In this document: piece after piece, positions 8,748 through 18,172 of the stretch
How the letters are laid out: each line of letters opens with the position of its first letter
Position numbering within the stretch: the first letter of the stretch is position 1
DNA from: Rhizobium sp. BK251
Lineage (GTDB): Bacteria > Pseudomonadota > Alphaproteobacteria > Rhizobiales > Rhizobiaceae
Assembly: GCF_004345245.1 (NCBI RefSeq)
Contig: NZ_SLUQ01000004.1
Location: 310,001 to 374,000 of the forward strand
Reading direction: 5' to 3'
Length of the DNA: 64,000 bases
The notes under the pieces: generated by a model
Database searches by the model: none
What the model was told of the DNA's origin: nothing
What the model saw: the letters and a program-made list of their open reading frames with translations, nothing else
Made by a program: the position numbers and the translations under genes

Positions 8748-9257
8748 TCAGGCGAAGCTGCCAAGATAGTCCATCTTGCCGACGCTGACGCCCTTGTGGC
8801 GCAGGATGGCGTGGGCCGTCGCTACGTGGAAGAAGAAGTTCGGCAGGGCAAAGGTCAGCACATATTCGTCACCGCGCAACACGGTTTTGGTGCCACCGGG
8901 CGAGATCGTCACTTCCCGCGCATCACTGCCCTCGAAAGCCTCCGGCGCCACTGAAGCGAGGAAATTCCTTGCCTTGCTGACACGCTCGCGCAACTCCGCG
9001 ACCGTCGCCTCGTTGTCCTCGAAACGAGGTGCCTCAATCCCCGTCAGACGACCGATAGCAAATTTCGCCGTGTCGGTAGCCCGTTGATACTGCCCGGCAA
9101 GCCCGAGCATGTCGGGGGCCAGGCGCACGGCGACCAGCGCGTCGACGTTTTCACCCGCTTCCCTCGCATGCGCCTCGGCCTTGTCCAGATAGACGGCAAG
9201 ATTGGCGAGGCCGCGCTGAAAGACCGGCACGGTCATGCGGTACATCGAAATGGACAT
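8748..9257 (-). CDS. DUF1993-family protein
   Basis: A 169-residue protein beginning MSISMYRMTVPVFQRGL. The pattern fits the DUF1993 family, whose members look like DinB-type four-helix proteins of unknown function. The ATG at 9257 fits the family N terminus better than a longer in-frame version. Conserved features visible are PDMLGLAGQYQRATD, TFALPNFFFHVATAHAILRHKG and the C-terminal KMDYLGSF. It converges on the sulfatase with only 6 bp between stop codons. No operon partner is evident. Confidence 0.8.
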   Translation of the reverse strand: MSISMYRMTVPVFQRGLANLAVYLDKAEAHAREAGENVDALVAVRLAPDMLGLAGQYQRATDTAKFAIGRLTGIEAPRFEDNEATVAELRERVSKARNFLASVAPEAFEGSDAREVTISPGGTKTVLRGDEYVLTFALPNFFFHVATAHAILRHKGVSVGKMDYLGSFA

Positions 9258-9627
9258 GGTTGTTTTCCCCAAAGTGAAGAGCCGCGTCGGAGGGCTCGAC
9301 CAGCCTCGCGACGGCGAGGTTTCCCTCTGCGGCATGCAGATAGGCGACGCTGAGATCAGTTACAACGGGAGGGAGCGCACCCTATCTGCCGCGATCTTAT
9401 TTTCGTCCGTCCGGCAGGTCCGGCAGTGCCTTAGACTCCAAACAGGGTTGACGTTCGCGCCAGAAAATGGAATGAATATTCCGCGAGACAAATTTTTCGG
9501 TTTGTTTGTTCCGTTTCGATCTCGACGCTCCGGGGAGTGGCGCTTGATCGTACAGACTTTGCCCGCCGTTCGACGGCGGGATCCGGCAATTGGAGGTGGG
9601 CCGGACACCGCTTGTGGAGGAGATAAA
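9258..9627. promoter_or_regulatory. Control region of the inositol-type ABC operon
   Basis: A 370-bp gap between the divergent DUF1993 gene and the binding-protein gene. It contains a possible -35 TTGACG (9448-9453), the palindrome GGAATGAATATTCC just downstream of it, a T-rich stretch at 9490-9515, and a leader hairpin (CCCGCCGT-tcg-ACGGCGGG, 9562-9580) shortly before the start. No convincing gene. Confidence 0.6.
9469..9482. promoter_or_regulatory. GGAA-N6-TTCC palindrome, candidate IolR operator
   Basis: GGAATGAATATTCC matches the GGAA-N6-TTCC motif that I recall being reported for the inositol repressor IolR in Sinorhizobium. It lies just after a TTGACG -35-like box, so it would overlap the -10 region of the operon promoter. 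The match is seen in the sequence; the regulator assignment is inference. Confidence 0.5.
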
Positions 9628-10557
9628 ATGAAGAAGTTTTTCTTGGGCACCGCGATGGTGCTCGTCCTGTCGACGGCCGCTCACGCCGAGACGGTTGGCG
9701 TTTCGATGTCGAAGTTCGACGATAATTTCCTGACGGTTCTGCGCAACGGCATGTCCGACTACGCAAAGACCCTCAACGGCGTGACGCTGCAGATCGAAGA
9801 CGCCCAGAACGACGTCGCAAAGCAGCAGAGCCAGATCCAGAACTTCATCGCCGCGGGCGTCGACGCGATCGTCGTGAACCCGGTTGATACGGACGCGACG
9901 ACCGCAATGTCGAAGATCGCCGCCGACGCCGGCATACCGCTCGTCTACGTCAACCGCGAACCTGTCAACGTTGACAGCCTTCCGGACAAGCAAGCCTTCG
10001 TTGCTTCGAACGAAGCTGAATCCGGCACCCTAGAGGCGAAGGAAATTTGCCGGCTGCTCGGCGGCAAGGGCAAGGCCGTCATCCTGATGGGCGAACTTTC
10101 GAACCAGGCTGCCCGGATGCGCACCAAGGACGTGCATGACGTCGTGGCGACGGACGAATGCAAGGGCATCGAAATCGTCGAAGAGCAGACAGCCAACTGG
10201 CAGCGCACGGAAGGTTCGGACCTGATGACCAACTGGCTCTCCAGCGGCATCGAGTTCGACGCCGTCATCTCCAACAATGACGAGATGGCGATCGGCGCCA
10301 TCCAGGCTCTCAAGGCGGCCGGCAGGGGCATGGACACCGTGATCATCGGCGGTGTTGACGCCACGCAGGATGCGCTCGCAGCGATGCAGGCCGGCGACCT
10401 CGACGTAACGGTCTTCCAGGACGCCGCCGGCCAGGGCAAGGGCGCGGTGGACACGGCTCTGAAGCTCGTCAAGGGCGAACCGGTCGAGAAGAAGGTATAC
10501 ATCCCCTTCCAGCTCGTCACGCCCGACAACGTCAAGGACTTCGTCGCGAAGAACTGA
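9628..10557 (+). CDS. ibpA: Periplasmic sugar-binding protein (RbsB/MocB-like), probably myo-inositol or rhizopine type
   Basis: A 309-residue type I periplasmic binding protein. The signal peptide MKKFFLGTAMVLVLSTAAHAE has an AHA cleavage site at about residue 20. GGAGGAGAT precedes the ATG, which rules out a longer in-frame reading. Motifs such as SMSKFDDNFLTVLRNGM and VVNPVDTDATTAMS resemble the inositol/rhizopine binding proteins (IbpA, MocB) of rhizobia more than ribose-binding proteins. It heads a binding protein-ATPase-permease operon, and a GGAA-N6-TTCC palindrome upstream fits inositol control. The ligand assignment is moderate; the family is firm. Confidence 0.75.
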   Translation: MKKFFLGTAMVLVLSTAAHAETVGVSMSKFDDNFLTVLRNGMSDYAKTLNGVTLQIEDAQNDVAKQQSQIQNFIAAGVDAIVVNPVDTDATTAMSKIAADAGIPLVYVNREPVNVDSLPDKQAFVASNEAESGTLEAKEICRLLGGKGKAVILMGELSNQAARMRTKDVHDVVATDECKGIEIVEEQTANWQRTEGSDLMTNWLSSGIEFDAVISNNDEMAIGAIQALKAAGRGMDTVIIGGVDATQDALAAMQAGDLDVTVFQDAAGQGKGAVDTALKLVKGEPVEKKVYIPFQLVTPDNVKDFVAKN

Positions 10558-10567
10558 TTGCGAGACC

Positions 10568-10597
10568 GGGGATGGGGGCGCTCGCGCCCGCATCCCC
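10568..10597 (+). other. Strong intercistronic hairpin after the binding-protein gene
   Basis: Two 14-base arms (GGGGATGGGGGCGC and GCGCCCGCATCCCC) pair with one mismatch and a very small loop. It starts 11 bases after the stop of the binding-protein gene and ends before the ribosome site of the ATPase gene, with no U-run. It probably protects the upstream mRNA so that binding protein exceeds the membrane components. Confidence 0.65.
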
Positions 10598-10628
10598 GCT
10601 TTGAGACGTGTTCCGGGAGGGAACTGAG

Positions 10629-12170
10629 ATGGCCGTCAGCCCGTCCACCATGGCAGCAGTGCGCGAAAGCGGCGCTATTCCCAACGCCGAATTCCTGTTG
10701 GCCGCGGAAGGCATCCGCAAGGAGTTTCCCGGCGTCGTCGCCCTCGACGACGTGCAATTCAAGCTGAAGCGCGGCACCGTGCACGCCCTGATGGGCGAAA
10801 ACGGCGCCGGCAAATCCACATTGATGAAGATTCTCGCCGGCATCTACACGCCGGACAAGGGCGAGGTGCACCTCAAGGGCGTGGATATCCGCCTGAAGTC
10901 GCCCCTCGATGCACTGGAAAACGGCATTGCCATGATTCATCAGGAACTGAACCTGATGCCCTTCATGACGGTTGCGGAGAATATCTGGATCCGCCGCGAG
11001 CCGAAGAACCGCTTCGGTTTCATCGATCACGGTGCGATGCACCGCATGACCGAGGAACTCTTCGACCGGCTGAACATCGCGCTCGATCCGGATATCGAGG
11101 TTCGCCACCTCTCGGTCGCGAACCGCCAGATGGTCGAGATCGCCAAGGCAGTCTCCTACAAATCCGACGTCCTCATCATGGACGAGCCAACATCGGCGCT
11201 CACCGAGCACGAGGTCGACCATCTCTTCCAGATCATCCGGGACCTGCGCGCGCGCGGCATCGGCATCGTCTACATCACCCACAAGATGAATGAGTTGTTC
11301 GAGATCGCCGACGAATTCTCCGTCTTCCGCGACGGCAAATATATCGGCACGCACGCATCGACCGATGTGACCCGCGACGACATCATCCGCATGATGGTCG
11401 GCCGCGAGATCACCCAGATGTTCCCCAAGGAGGAAGTGCCGATTGGCGACGTGGTCCTCTCCGTGAAGGACCTTTCCCTCAAGGGCATCTTCTCGAACGT
11501 ATCCTTCGATGTGCGGGCCGGCGAGATCCTCGGCGTCGCCGGTCTGGTCGGCTCCGGCCGCTCCAATGTCGCCGAAACGCTGTTCGGCGTCACACCCGCT
11601 AGTTCGGGAAGCATCGAGCTCTACGGCAGGCCGGTCGACATCACTTCGCCGACGGTCGCCATCCAGCACCACATGGCGTTCCTCACCGAAGACCGCAAGG
11701 ACACCGGCTGTCTTCTGATCCTGAACGTCCTTGAGAACATGCAGATCGCGGTCTTGCAGGACAAGTTCGTGAAGGGCGGCTTCGTACAGGAAAGCGCTAT
11801 CGAGGCGACCTGCGAGGACATGGCGGCCAAACTGCGCGTCAAGACGCCGAACCTCGACGAGCGCGTCGAGAACCTATCGGGCGGCAACCAGCAGAAGGTG
11901 CTGATCGGTCGCTGGCTGCTCACCAATCCGCGCATCCTGATCCTCGACGAGCCGACGCGCGGCATCGATGTCGGCGCCAAGGCGGAGATTCATCGACTGG
12001 TGACGGAGATGGCGCGCAACGGCGTGGCGGTGATCATGATCTCGTCGGAAATGCCGGAAGTGCTCGGCATGAGCGACCGCATCATGGTCATGCACGAGGG
12101 TCGGGTCACCGGCTTTCTCGACCGCGCCGAAGCAACCCAGATCAAGGTGATGGAACTGGCTGCGCAGTGA
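10629..12170 (+). CDS. iatA: Sugar ABC transporter ATP-binding protein with two ATPase domains (RbsA/IatA type)
   Basis: A 513-residue tandem ATPase of the monosaccharide (CUT2) class. The first domain has Walker [10 protein letters not shown] (about residue 55), signature LSVANRQ and Walker [11 protein letters not shown]. The second domain has the degenerate Walker [10 protein letters not shown], signature LSGGNQQK and Walker [12 protein letters not shown], the usual asymmetry of this class. The ATG at 10629 has GGGAGG 8 bases upstream; an earlier GTG at 10608 lacks such a site. It energises uptake by the permease that follows. Confidence 0.88.
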   Translation: MAVSPSTMAAVRESGAIPNAEFLLAAEGIRKEFPGVVALDDVQFKLKRGTVHALMGENGAGKSTLMKILAGIYTPDKGEVHLKGVDIRLKSPLDALENGIAMIHQELNLMPFMTVAENIWIRREPKNRFGFIDHGAMHRMTEELFDRLNIALDPDIEVRHLSVANRQMVEIAKAVSYKSDVLIMDEPTSALTEHEVDHLFQIIRDLRARGIGIVYITHKMNELFEIADEFSVFRDGKYIGTHASTDVTRDDIIRMMVGREITQMFPKEEVPIGDVVLSVKDLSLKGIFSNVSFDVRAGEILGVAGLVGSGRSNVAETLFGVTPASSGSIELYGRPVDITSPTVAIQHHMAFLTEDRKDTGCLLILNVLENMQIAVLQDKFVKGGFVQESAIEATCEDMAAKLRVKTPNLDERVENLSGGNQQKVLIGRWLLTNPRILILDEPTRGIDVGAKAEIHRLVTEMARNGVAVIMISSEMPEVLGMSDRIMVMHEGRVTGFLDRAEATQIKVMELAAQ

Positions 12171-12204
12171 TCGCGCGCAGGCCCTCACGAAAGGGAGGAA
12201 TGAC

Positions 12205-13230
12205 ATGAGTACGAAAGCTGCGGAGAGCACCGCCCCGCTGATAACGCGAACGAGGCGCCGAAGGGTTCCCCCGGAGTTCAACATCTTCCTGGTGCTGATC
12301 GGCATTGCGCTCGTCTATGAGGTCCTCGGCTGGATCTTCATCGGCCAGAGCTTCCTCATGAATCCGCAGCGCCTGACGATCATGATCCTGCAGGTTTCCG
12401 TCATCGGCATCATCGCCGTGGGTGTCACGCAGGTCATCATTACCGGCGGTATCGACCTTTCCTCGGGTTCCGTCGTCGGCATGACGGCAATGATCGCGGC
12501 GAGCTTTGCCCAGGCATCTACCTGGCCCCGCGCCCTCTATCCGTCTCTCACCGATCTGCCCTTCTTCATTCCGATCGGGGTCGGCCTGCTCATCGGGCTT
12601 GCCGCCGGTTACATCAACGGTCAGCTGATCGCGCGGACGAAAATCCCTCCGTTCATCGCCACGCTCGGCATGATGGTGTCGGCACGCGGCGTCTGCAAAT
12701 GGTACACGAAGGGCCAACCGGTCTCCGGACTGACCGACCAGTTCAACTTCATCGGCACCGGCGTCTGGCCCGTGGTCGTCTTTCTTGTCGTCGCCCTGAT
12801 CTTTCACATCGCGCTGCGCTACACCCGCTACGGCAAGTTCACCTATGCGATCGGCGCGAACGTTCAGGCTGCGCGCGTCTCCGGCATCAACATCGAGGCG
12901 CACCTGATCAAGGTCTACGCGATCGCCGGCCTGCTTGCGGGTCTGGCCGGCGTCGTCACGGCGGCGCGCGCCCAGACCGCACAGGCGGGCATGGGCGTGA
13001 TGTACGAGTTGGACGCGATCGCCGCCACGGTCATCGGCGGCACCTCGCTGACCGGCGGCGTTGGCCGTATCACGGGCACGGTGATCGGCACGATCATCCT
13101 GGGCGTGATGACTTCCGGCTTCACCTTCCTGCGGGTCGACGCCTACTACCAGGAGATCGTCAAGGGCATCATCATCATCGCGGCCGTTGTCATCGACGTC
13201 TACCGACAGAAGAAACGCGCAAAACATTGA
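12205..13230 (+). CDS. iatP: Sugar ABC transporter permease (RbsC/IatP type)
   Basis: A 341-residue CUT2-class permease with 8-10 hydrophobic segments. Family motifs include GGIDLSSGSVVGM, GYINGQLIARTKIPPFIATLG and TSLTGGVGRITGTVIG. AAAGGGAGGAATGAC precedes the ATG. It is the third gene of the operon and is followed by a terminator. Substrate as for the binding protein: most likely a cyclitol. Confidence 0.88.
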   Translation: MSTKAAESTAPLITRTRRRRVPPEFNIFLVLIGIALVYEVLGWIFIGQSFLMNPQRLTIMILQVSVIGIIAVGVTQVIITGGIDLSSGSVVGMTAMIAASFAQASTWPRALYPSLTDLPFFIPIGVGLLIGLAAGYINGQLIARTKIPPFIATLGMMVSARGVCKWYTKGQPVSGLTDQFNFIGTGVWPVVVFLVVALIFHIALRYTRYGKFTYAIGANVQAARVSGINIEAHLIKVYAIAGLLAGLAGVVTAARAQTAQAGMGVMYELDAIAATVIGGTSLTGGVGRITGTVIGTIILGVMTSGFTFLRVDAYYQEIVKGIIIIAAVVIDVYRQKKRAKH

Positions 13231-13255
13231 CGCGCGAGCCCATCGAATATCAGTG

Positions 13256-13288
13256 GCAGGCGGGGCTTACCCCGCCTGCGGCGTTTTT
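13256..13288 (+). terminator. Rho-independent terminator of the inositol-type operon
   Basis: GCAGGCGGGG and CCCCGCCTGC form a perfect 10-bp stem with a 4-base loop, followed by GGCG and five T. It begins 26 bases after the permease stop codon. Confidence 0.85.
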
Positions 13289-13401
13289 GAGTCTGCGGCG
13301 CCGACCAGTGAACCTACTAAAAAATAGGTCTGGCGAATCCTCTCATCGTGCTTATTCTGGCGCCTTTCATCTACTCGCTTGAGCCCCTGCCAGGATAAGA
13401 C

Positions 13402-14469
13402 ATGCAAGCCGTATTCGATGGTCATAACGACGTTCTCCTGAGACTTTGGACGCATATGCGCGAGGGTTCGGACCCAATCGCCGAATTCGCGGAAGGAACG
13501 GCAGCCGGGCACATCGATGGTCCCCGGGCCCGAGCAGGTGGGCTCGCCGGCGGTCTCTGCGCAATTTACGTTCCCTCCGGGGACCTCGTCTTTGCAGATC
13601 CGGATTTTCGCGGTCACTATGCGACGCCGCTTGCCGCTCCGCTCGAGCGCAGCCCCTCTCTCGATATAGCCCTTGAAATGGCGGCCATCGCCCTGAGGCT
13701 GGACCGGGCTGGCGCATGGCGTCTGTGCCGCTCGACCCGCGACATCCGCAGGGCAATGGACAGCGGCATCTTCGCGGCGGTGATGCATATCGAGGGCTGC
13801 GAGGCGATTGATCCCGACCTTGCCGCCCTGGAAACATTCCATGCCGCCGGCCTGCGATCCCTCGGCCCCGTATGGAGCCGCAACAATGTGTTCGGCCATG
13901 GCGTGCCCTTCGCCTATCCGATGACGCCGGATACCGGCCCGGGCCTGACGGAAGCCGGCTTCGCCCTCGTGCGCGAATGCAACCGGCTCGGTATCCTCAT
14001 CGATCTCGCGCACATCACCGAAAAGGGTTTCTGGGACGTGGCTAAGACCACCGACCAGCCGTTGGTCGCGAGCCATTCCAATGCCCATGCGCTGACGCCC
14101 GTCGCCCGCAACCTGACCGACAGGCAGCTCGATGCGATCCGAGAGAGCAACGGGCTCGTCGGCGTGAACTACGCAACCGCCATGCTGCGCGCCGACGGCC
14201 GCTCCGATGCGGCAACGCCTCTGGAAGACATGATCCGCCACATCGACTACCTCGTCGAGCGGATTGGCATCGATCATGTCGCTCTCGGATCGGACTTTGA
14301 CGGAGCCACGATACCCGAGGAAATCGGCGACGCCGCCGGCAACCAAAAGCTGATTGCCGCCCTCAAAAGCGTTGGATATGGTGACGCGGATTTGACGAAG
14401 TTGGCCCGGGAGAACTGGCTTCGCATCCTGGCTTCGGCGTGGAGGGAGAACGTCGCCGGAGCCGCTTGA
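13402..14469 (+). CDS. Membrane dipeptidase (renal dipeptidase family, peptidase M19)
   Basis: A 355-residue zinc hydrolase of the M19 family, which cleaves dipeptides and in some bacteria D-amino-acid-containing or modified dipeptides. The zinc-site pair HxD is in FDGHNDVLLRL (residues 7-9), the bridging Glu in AVMHIEGCEAI, and the later His ligands in LIDLAHI and ASHSNAHAL, with the C-terminal GSDFDGATIP. No signal peptide is visible, so it is likely cytoplasmic. It lies 41 bp before a dipeptide-type ABC operon, a logical source of its substrates. Confidence 0.92.
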   Translation: MQAVFDGHNDVLLRLWTHMREGSDPIAEFAEGTAAGHIDGPRARAGGLAGGLCAIYVPSGDLVFADPDFRGHYATPLAAPLERSPSLDIALEMAAIALRLDRAGAWRLCRSTRDIRRAMDSGIFAAVMHIEGCEAIDPDLAALETFHAAGLRSLGPVWSRNNVFGHGVPFAYPMTPDTGPGLTEAGFALVRECNRLGILIDLAHITEKGFWDVAKTTDQPLVASHSNAHALTPVARNLTDRQLDAIRESNGLVGVNYATAMLRADGRSDAATPLEDMIRHIDYLVERIGIDHVALGSDFDGATIPEEIGDAAGNQKLIAALKSVGYGDADLTKLARENWLRILASAWRENVAGAA

Positions 14470-14510
14470 ACAGAGTTACAGATAGGCATTCAAATAAAAG
14501 GGGAACAAAA

Positions 14511-16154
14511 ATGATCATCAATAAAGTCAGCCGCACCGTCCGCATTCTTTCCGCAAGCGCCGCCATGTCGCTGCTGATGATGACAGCGCCTGCCGCATTC
14601 GCTGTGACGCCGGCCGACACGCTCGTCGAAGGCTTCGCGATCGACGACATCATCACCATGGACCCAGGTGAAGCCTTCGAGCTTTCGACCGCAGAAGTGA
14701 CGAGCAACACCTACAGCCTGCTCGTGCGTCTCGACATGAACGACACGTCGAAGATCGTGGGCGATCTCGCCGAGAGCTGGACCGTTTCCGATGACGGCTT
14801 GACCTATACCTTCAAGCTTAAGCCCGACCTGAAGTTCGCCTCGGGCAACCCGATCACCGCCGAGGACGTCGCATGGTCCTTCGAGCGTGCCGTCAAGCTC
14901 GACAAGAGCCCCGCCTTCATCCTCACCCAGTTCGGCCTCACCGGCGACAATGTCACCGAAAAGGCAAAGGCCACCGATCCGACCACCTTCACCTTCACCG
15001 TCGACAAGGCCTATGCACCGAGCTTCGTGCTGAACTGCCTGACTGCAACCGTCGCTTCCGTAGTCGACAAGAAACTGGTCCTGGACCATGTGAAGCCTGT
15101 CAACGTGGACGCCGAGCACAAGTACGACAACGACTTCGGCAACGAGTGGCTGAAGACCGGCTATGCCGGTTCGGGCGCCTTCAAGCTGCGTGAATGGCGC
15201 GCCAACGAAGTCGTGGTGCTGGAGCGCAACGACAACTACTACGGCGAAAAGCCGAAGCTCGCCCGCGTCATCTATCGCTATATGAAGGAAAGCTCGGGCC
15301 AGCGCCTCGCGCTTGAGGCAGGCGATATCGACATCGCCCGCAACCTGGAGCCCGGCGATCTCGACGCGATTTCGAAGAATGCCGAGCTCGCGACGACCAG
15401 CGCGCCGAAGAGCACCGTCTACTACGTCAGTCTCAACTCGAAGAACGAGAACCTGAAGAAGCCTGAAGTCCAGGAAGCCTTCAAATATCTCGTTGATTAC
15501 GACGCGATCGGCGCGACCCTCATCAAGGGTATCGGCGAGATCCACCAGACCTTCCTGCCCGAGGGCCAGCTCGGTGCACTCAACGACAATCCCTACAAGC
15601 TCGATGTGGCCAAGGCCAAGGAACTGCTCGCCAAGGCTGGCCTGCCGGATGGCTTCTCGGTCACCATGGACGTTCGTAACACGCAGCCGGTAACCGGCAT
15701 CGCCGAATCCATGCAGCAGACGCTTGCCCAGGCCGGCGTGAAGCTGGAGATCATCCCCGGCGACGGCAAGCAGACGCTGACCAAGTTCCGTGCACGTACG
15801 CACGACATGTATATCGGCCAGTGGGGCTCGGACTATTTTGACCCGAACTCCAACGCCGACACCTTCACCTCCAACCCGGACAATTCCGACGAGGGCACGG
15901 TGAAGACGCTCGCCTGGCGCAACACGTGGGAAGCGCCGGAGCTCGACAAGACGACCAAGGCTGCTCTGCTGGAGCGTGACGCCGCCAAGCGCGCCGCCAT
16001 GTACGAAGACGTCCAGAAGAAGTTCCTGGCCAACAGCCCCTTCGTCGTCATCTTCCAGCAGATCGAAGTTGCCGGCTATCGCAAGAGCCTGAAGGACTTC
16101 AAGCTTGGACCGAGCTTCGACACCAACTACGTCGGCCCGATCGGCAAGGAATGA
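14511..16154 (+). CDS. Dipeptide/oligopeptide-binding protein of ABC transporter (DppA/OppA family)
   Basis: A 547-residue periplasmic binding protein (SBP family 5). The start at 14511 follows AAGGGGAAC and gives a good signal peptide (residues 1-33, ending AAFA-VT). The mature protein begins DTLVEGFAIDDIITMDPGEAFE. It contains the family pattern YTFKLKPDLKFASGNPITAEDVAWSFERA in split form and DYFDPNSNADTFTS. It is the first ABC gene after the dipeptidase. Family members bind peptides, but also nickel or opines; the dipeptidase favours peptides. Confidence 0.9.
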   Translation: MIINKVSRTVRILSASAAMSLLMMTAPAAFAVTPADTLVEGFAIDDIITMDPGEAFELSTAEVTSNTYSLLVRLDMNDTSKIVGDLAESWTVSDDGLTYTFKLKPDLKFASGNPITAEDVAWSFERAVKLDKSPAFILTQFGLTGDNVTEKAKATDPTTFTFTVDKAYAPSFVLNCLTATVASVVDKKLVLDHVKPVNVDAEHKYDNDFGNEWLKTGYAGSGAFKLREWRANEVVVLERNDNYYGEKPKLARVIYRYMKESSGQRLALEAGDIDIARNLEPGDLDAISKNAELATTSAPKSTVYYVSLNSKNENLKKPEVQEAFKYLVDYDAIGATLIKGIGEIHQTFLPEGQLGALNDNPYKLDVAKAKELLAKAGLPDGFSVTMDVRNTQPVTGIAESMQQTLAQAGVKLEIIPGDGKQTLTKFRARTHDMYIGQWGSDYFDPNSNADTFTSNPDNSDEGTVKTLAWRNTWEAPELDKTTKAALLERDAAKRAAMYEDVQKKFLANSPFVVIFQQIEVAGYRKSLKDFKLGPSFDTNYVGPIGKE

Positions 16155-16172
16155 TCCGGCAGGATTAGTGCC

Positions 16173-17240
16173 GTGACCGTACTCGAAACCAGACAGGAAG
16201 CACGGCCCCGAAAGGGCCGTGCCGCTTCCTTTGCCAAGGCGACCGGTCGTTTTCTGTTTGCCGCCGTCACCACCTATCTCGGCCTCTTGGCCGTCACCTT
16301 CTTCATCGGCCGCGTCGTGCCGATCGATCCAGTGCTCGCCATCCTCGGCGACCGCGCGCCGACCCATGTCGTCGAGCGCGTGCGCGAGGAAATGGGCTTC
16401 AACCTGCCGCTTTACCAGCAGTTCTACATCTATCTGAAGGGCATCCTCTCCGGAGACTTCGGCAATTCGGTGCTGACGACGAACCCTGTCATGACCGATA
16501 TCCGCCGCGTCTTCCCGGCCACCATCGAGCTCGCAACGCTTGGAACGATCATCGGCGCAGCGATCGGCGTGCCCCTCGGTGTGCTTGCGGCCGTCCGTCG
16601 TGGCAGCTTCACCGATCAGGTGGTTCGCGTCATCGGCCTCGTCGGCTACTCCGTGCCGATCTTCTGGCTCGCTCTGATCGCGCTCGTTATCTTCTACGCC
16701 AAGCTGCGGTGGGTCGCTTTCCCGGGCCGCATCGACATTGTCTATGAATACAGTTTCACGCCGGTCACCGGCTTCTATCTCCTGGACAGCGCCATGCAGG
16801 GCCAGTGGGACGTCTTCTACGATGTCTTCCGGCACATCATCCTGCCGGCGTCGCTGCTCGGCTATTTCTCGCTCGCCTATATCAGCCGCATGACGCGCAG
16901 CTTCATGCTGAACGAGCTCTCCCAGGAATATATCGTCGCGGCCCGCGCCAAGGGTCTGTCGGAGACGCGGGTGATCTGGACGCATGCACTGCGCAATGCA
17001 GCAGTCCCGCTCGTCACGGTCATCGCGCTTTCCTATGCCGGGCTTCTCGAGGGATCCGTCCTGACGGAGACGGTCTTTTCCTGGCCGGGGATCGGCCTTT
17101 ACATCACCAATTCGCTGCAGAACGCGGACATGAACGCGGTGCTGGGCGGCACCATCGTCATCGGCACCGTCTTCATCGGCATCAACCTGCTGTCCGATCT
17201 GCTCTACCGGACGCTTGACCCGAGGACGCGCAGCAAATGA
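16173..17240 (+). CDS. Dipeptide/oligopeptide ABC permease (DppB type)
   Basis: A 355-residue permease with a GTG start at 16173, 18 bases after the binding-protein stop. The N-terminal helix is FLFAAVTTYLGLLAVTFFIGRVVPIDPV and the characteristic DppB/OppB loop MTRSFMLNELSQEYIVAARAKGLSE is present. It overlaps the next gene by 4 bases (ATGA). It forms the channel together with the DppC-type partner. Confidence 0.92.
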   Translation: MTVLETRQEARPRKGRAASFAKATGRFLFAAVTTYLGLLAVTFFIGRVVPIDPVLAILGDRAPTHVVERVREEMGFNLPLYQQFYIYLKGILSGDFGNSVLTTNPVMTDIRRVFPATIELATLGTIIGAAIGVPLGVLAAVRRGSFTDQVVRVIGLVGYSVPIFWLALIALVIFYAKLRWVAFPGRIDIVYEYSFTPVTGFYLLDSAMQGQWDVFYDVFRHIILPASLLGYFSLAYISRMTRSFMLNELSQEYIVAARAKGLSETRVIWTHALRNAAVPLVTVIALSYAGLLEGSVLTETVFSWPGIGLYITNSLQNADMNAVLGGTIVIGTVFIGINLLSDLLYRTLDPRTRSK

Positions 17241-18172
17241 CGGCTCCCGCTACACAACAGGCGCCGATGAGCCGCCGCGAATGGCTGCTTTCCGATCGTC
17301 CTCAATCGCGCATGCAGGCACGCCTCGGGCGTGCCTACATCACCTGGCGGCAATTCTCTGAGAATAGGCTGGCGCTGCTCGGCCTGGCGATCATCATCGC
17401 CCTCCTGCTGATTGCCGTCTTCGCCAACGTGCTGGCAACCCATTCGCCGGTTATCGGCGACCTGAAAAATGCCAGGCTTCTGCCGCCGGGCACGGACGGC
17501 TATCTCCTCGGCACCGACGATCAGGGCCGCGACATCTATTCGCGCCTCATCTACGGCTCTCGGCTGACGCTGCTGGTCATCGTGCTTGTCGCGATCATCG
17601 CGGCACCCATTGGCCTCCTCATCGGCACGGTCTCTGGTTATGCCGGCGGCTGGGTAGATGCGACGCTGATGCGCATCACCGACATCTTCCTCGCCTTTCC
17701 GAAGCTGGTGCTCGCCCTCGCCTTCGTCGCCGCCCTCGGTCCGGGTATCCAGAACGCGATCATCGCGATCGCCATCACTTCATGGCCGCCCTATGCCCGC
17801 ATAGCCCGCGCCGAGACGCTGACGGTTCGTCGTTCGGACTATATCTCCGCGGTGAGGCTGATGGGCGCATCGCCGCTGCGCATCGTCTTCCGGCACATCA
17901 TGCCGCTCTGCATATCCTCGCTGATCGTCCGTGTCACGCTCGACATGGCTGGCATTATCCTGACGGCGGCGGGCCTCGGCTTCCTTGGCCTCGGCGCGCA
18001 GCCGCCGCTACCGGAATGGGGCGCGATGATCGCCTCCGGCCGCCGCTTCATCCTTGACCAATGGTGGGTCGCGGCCATGCCCGGTATTGCCATCCTGGTC
18101 GTCAGCCTCGGCTTCAACCTGCTCGGCGACGGCCTGCGTGACGCGCTCGATCCGAAGGAGAGCGGCCAATGA
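17237..18172 (+). CDS. Dipeptide/oligopeptide ABC permease (DppC type)
   Basis: A 311-residue permease. It has a long cytoplasmic N terminus, a first helix (LALLGLAIIIALLLIAVFANVLA), the OppC motif GTDDQGRDIYSRLIYGSRLTL and the EAA-type loop YISAVRLMGASPLRIVFRHIMP. ATGA overlaps couple it to both neighbours. Confidence 0.92.
   Translation: MTAPATQQAPMSRREWLLSDRPQSRMQARLGRAYITWRQFSENRLALLGLAIIIALLLIAVFANVLATHSPVIGDLKNARLLPPGTDGYLLGTDDQGRDIYSRLIYGSRLTLLVIVLVAIIAAPIGLLIGTVSGYAGGWVDATLMRITDIFLAFPKLVLALAFVAALGPGIQNAIIAIAITSWPPYARIARAETLTVRRSDYISAVRLMGASPLRIVFRHIMPLCISSLIVRVTLDMAGIILTAAGLGFLGLGAQPPLPEWGAMIASGRRFILDQWWVAAMPGIAILVVSLGFNLLGDGLRDALDPKESGQ

Noticed and set aside
14490..16985. 831-codon open frame on the minus strand opposite the peptide-binding protein and permease genes
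   Set aside because: It lies wholly antisense to two well-supported genes, crosses their boundary, has no family motifs and its openness is expected from high-GC codon bias.
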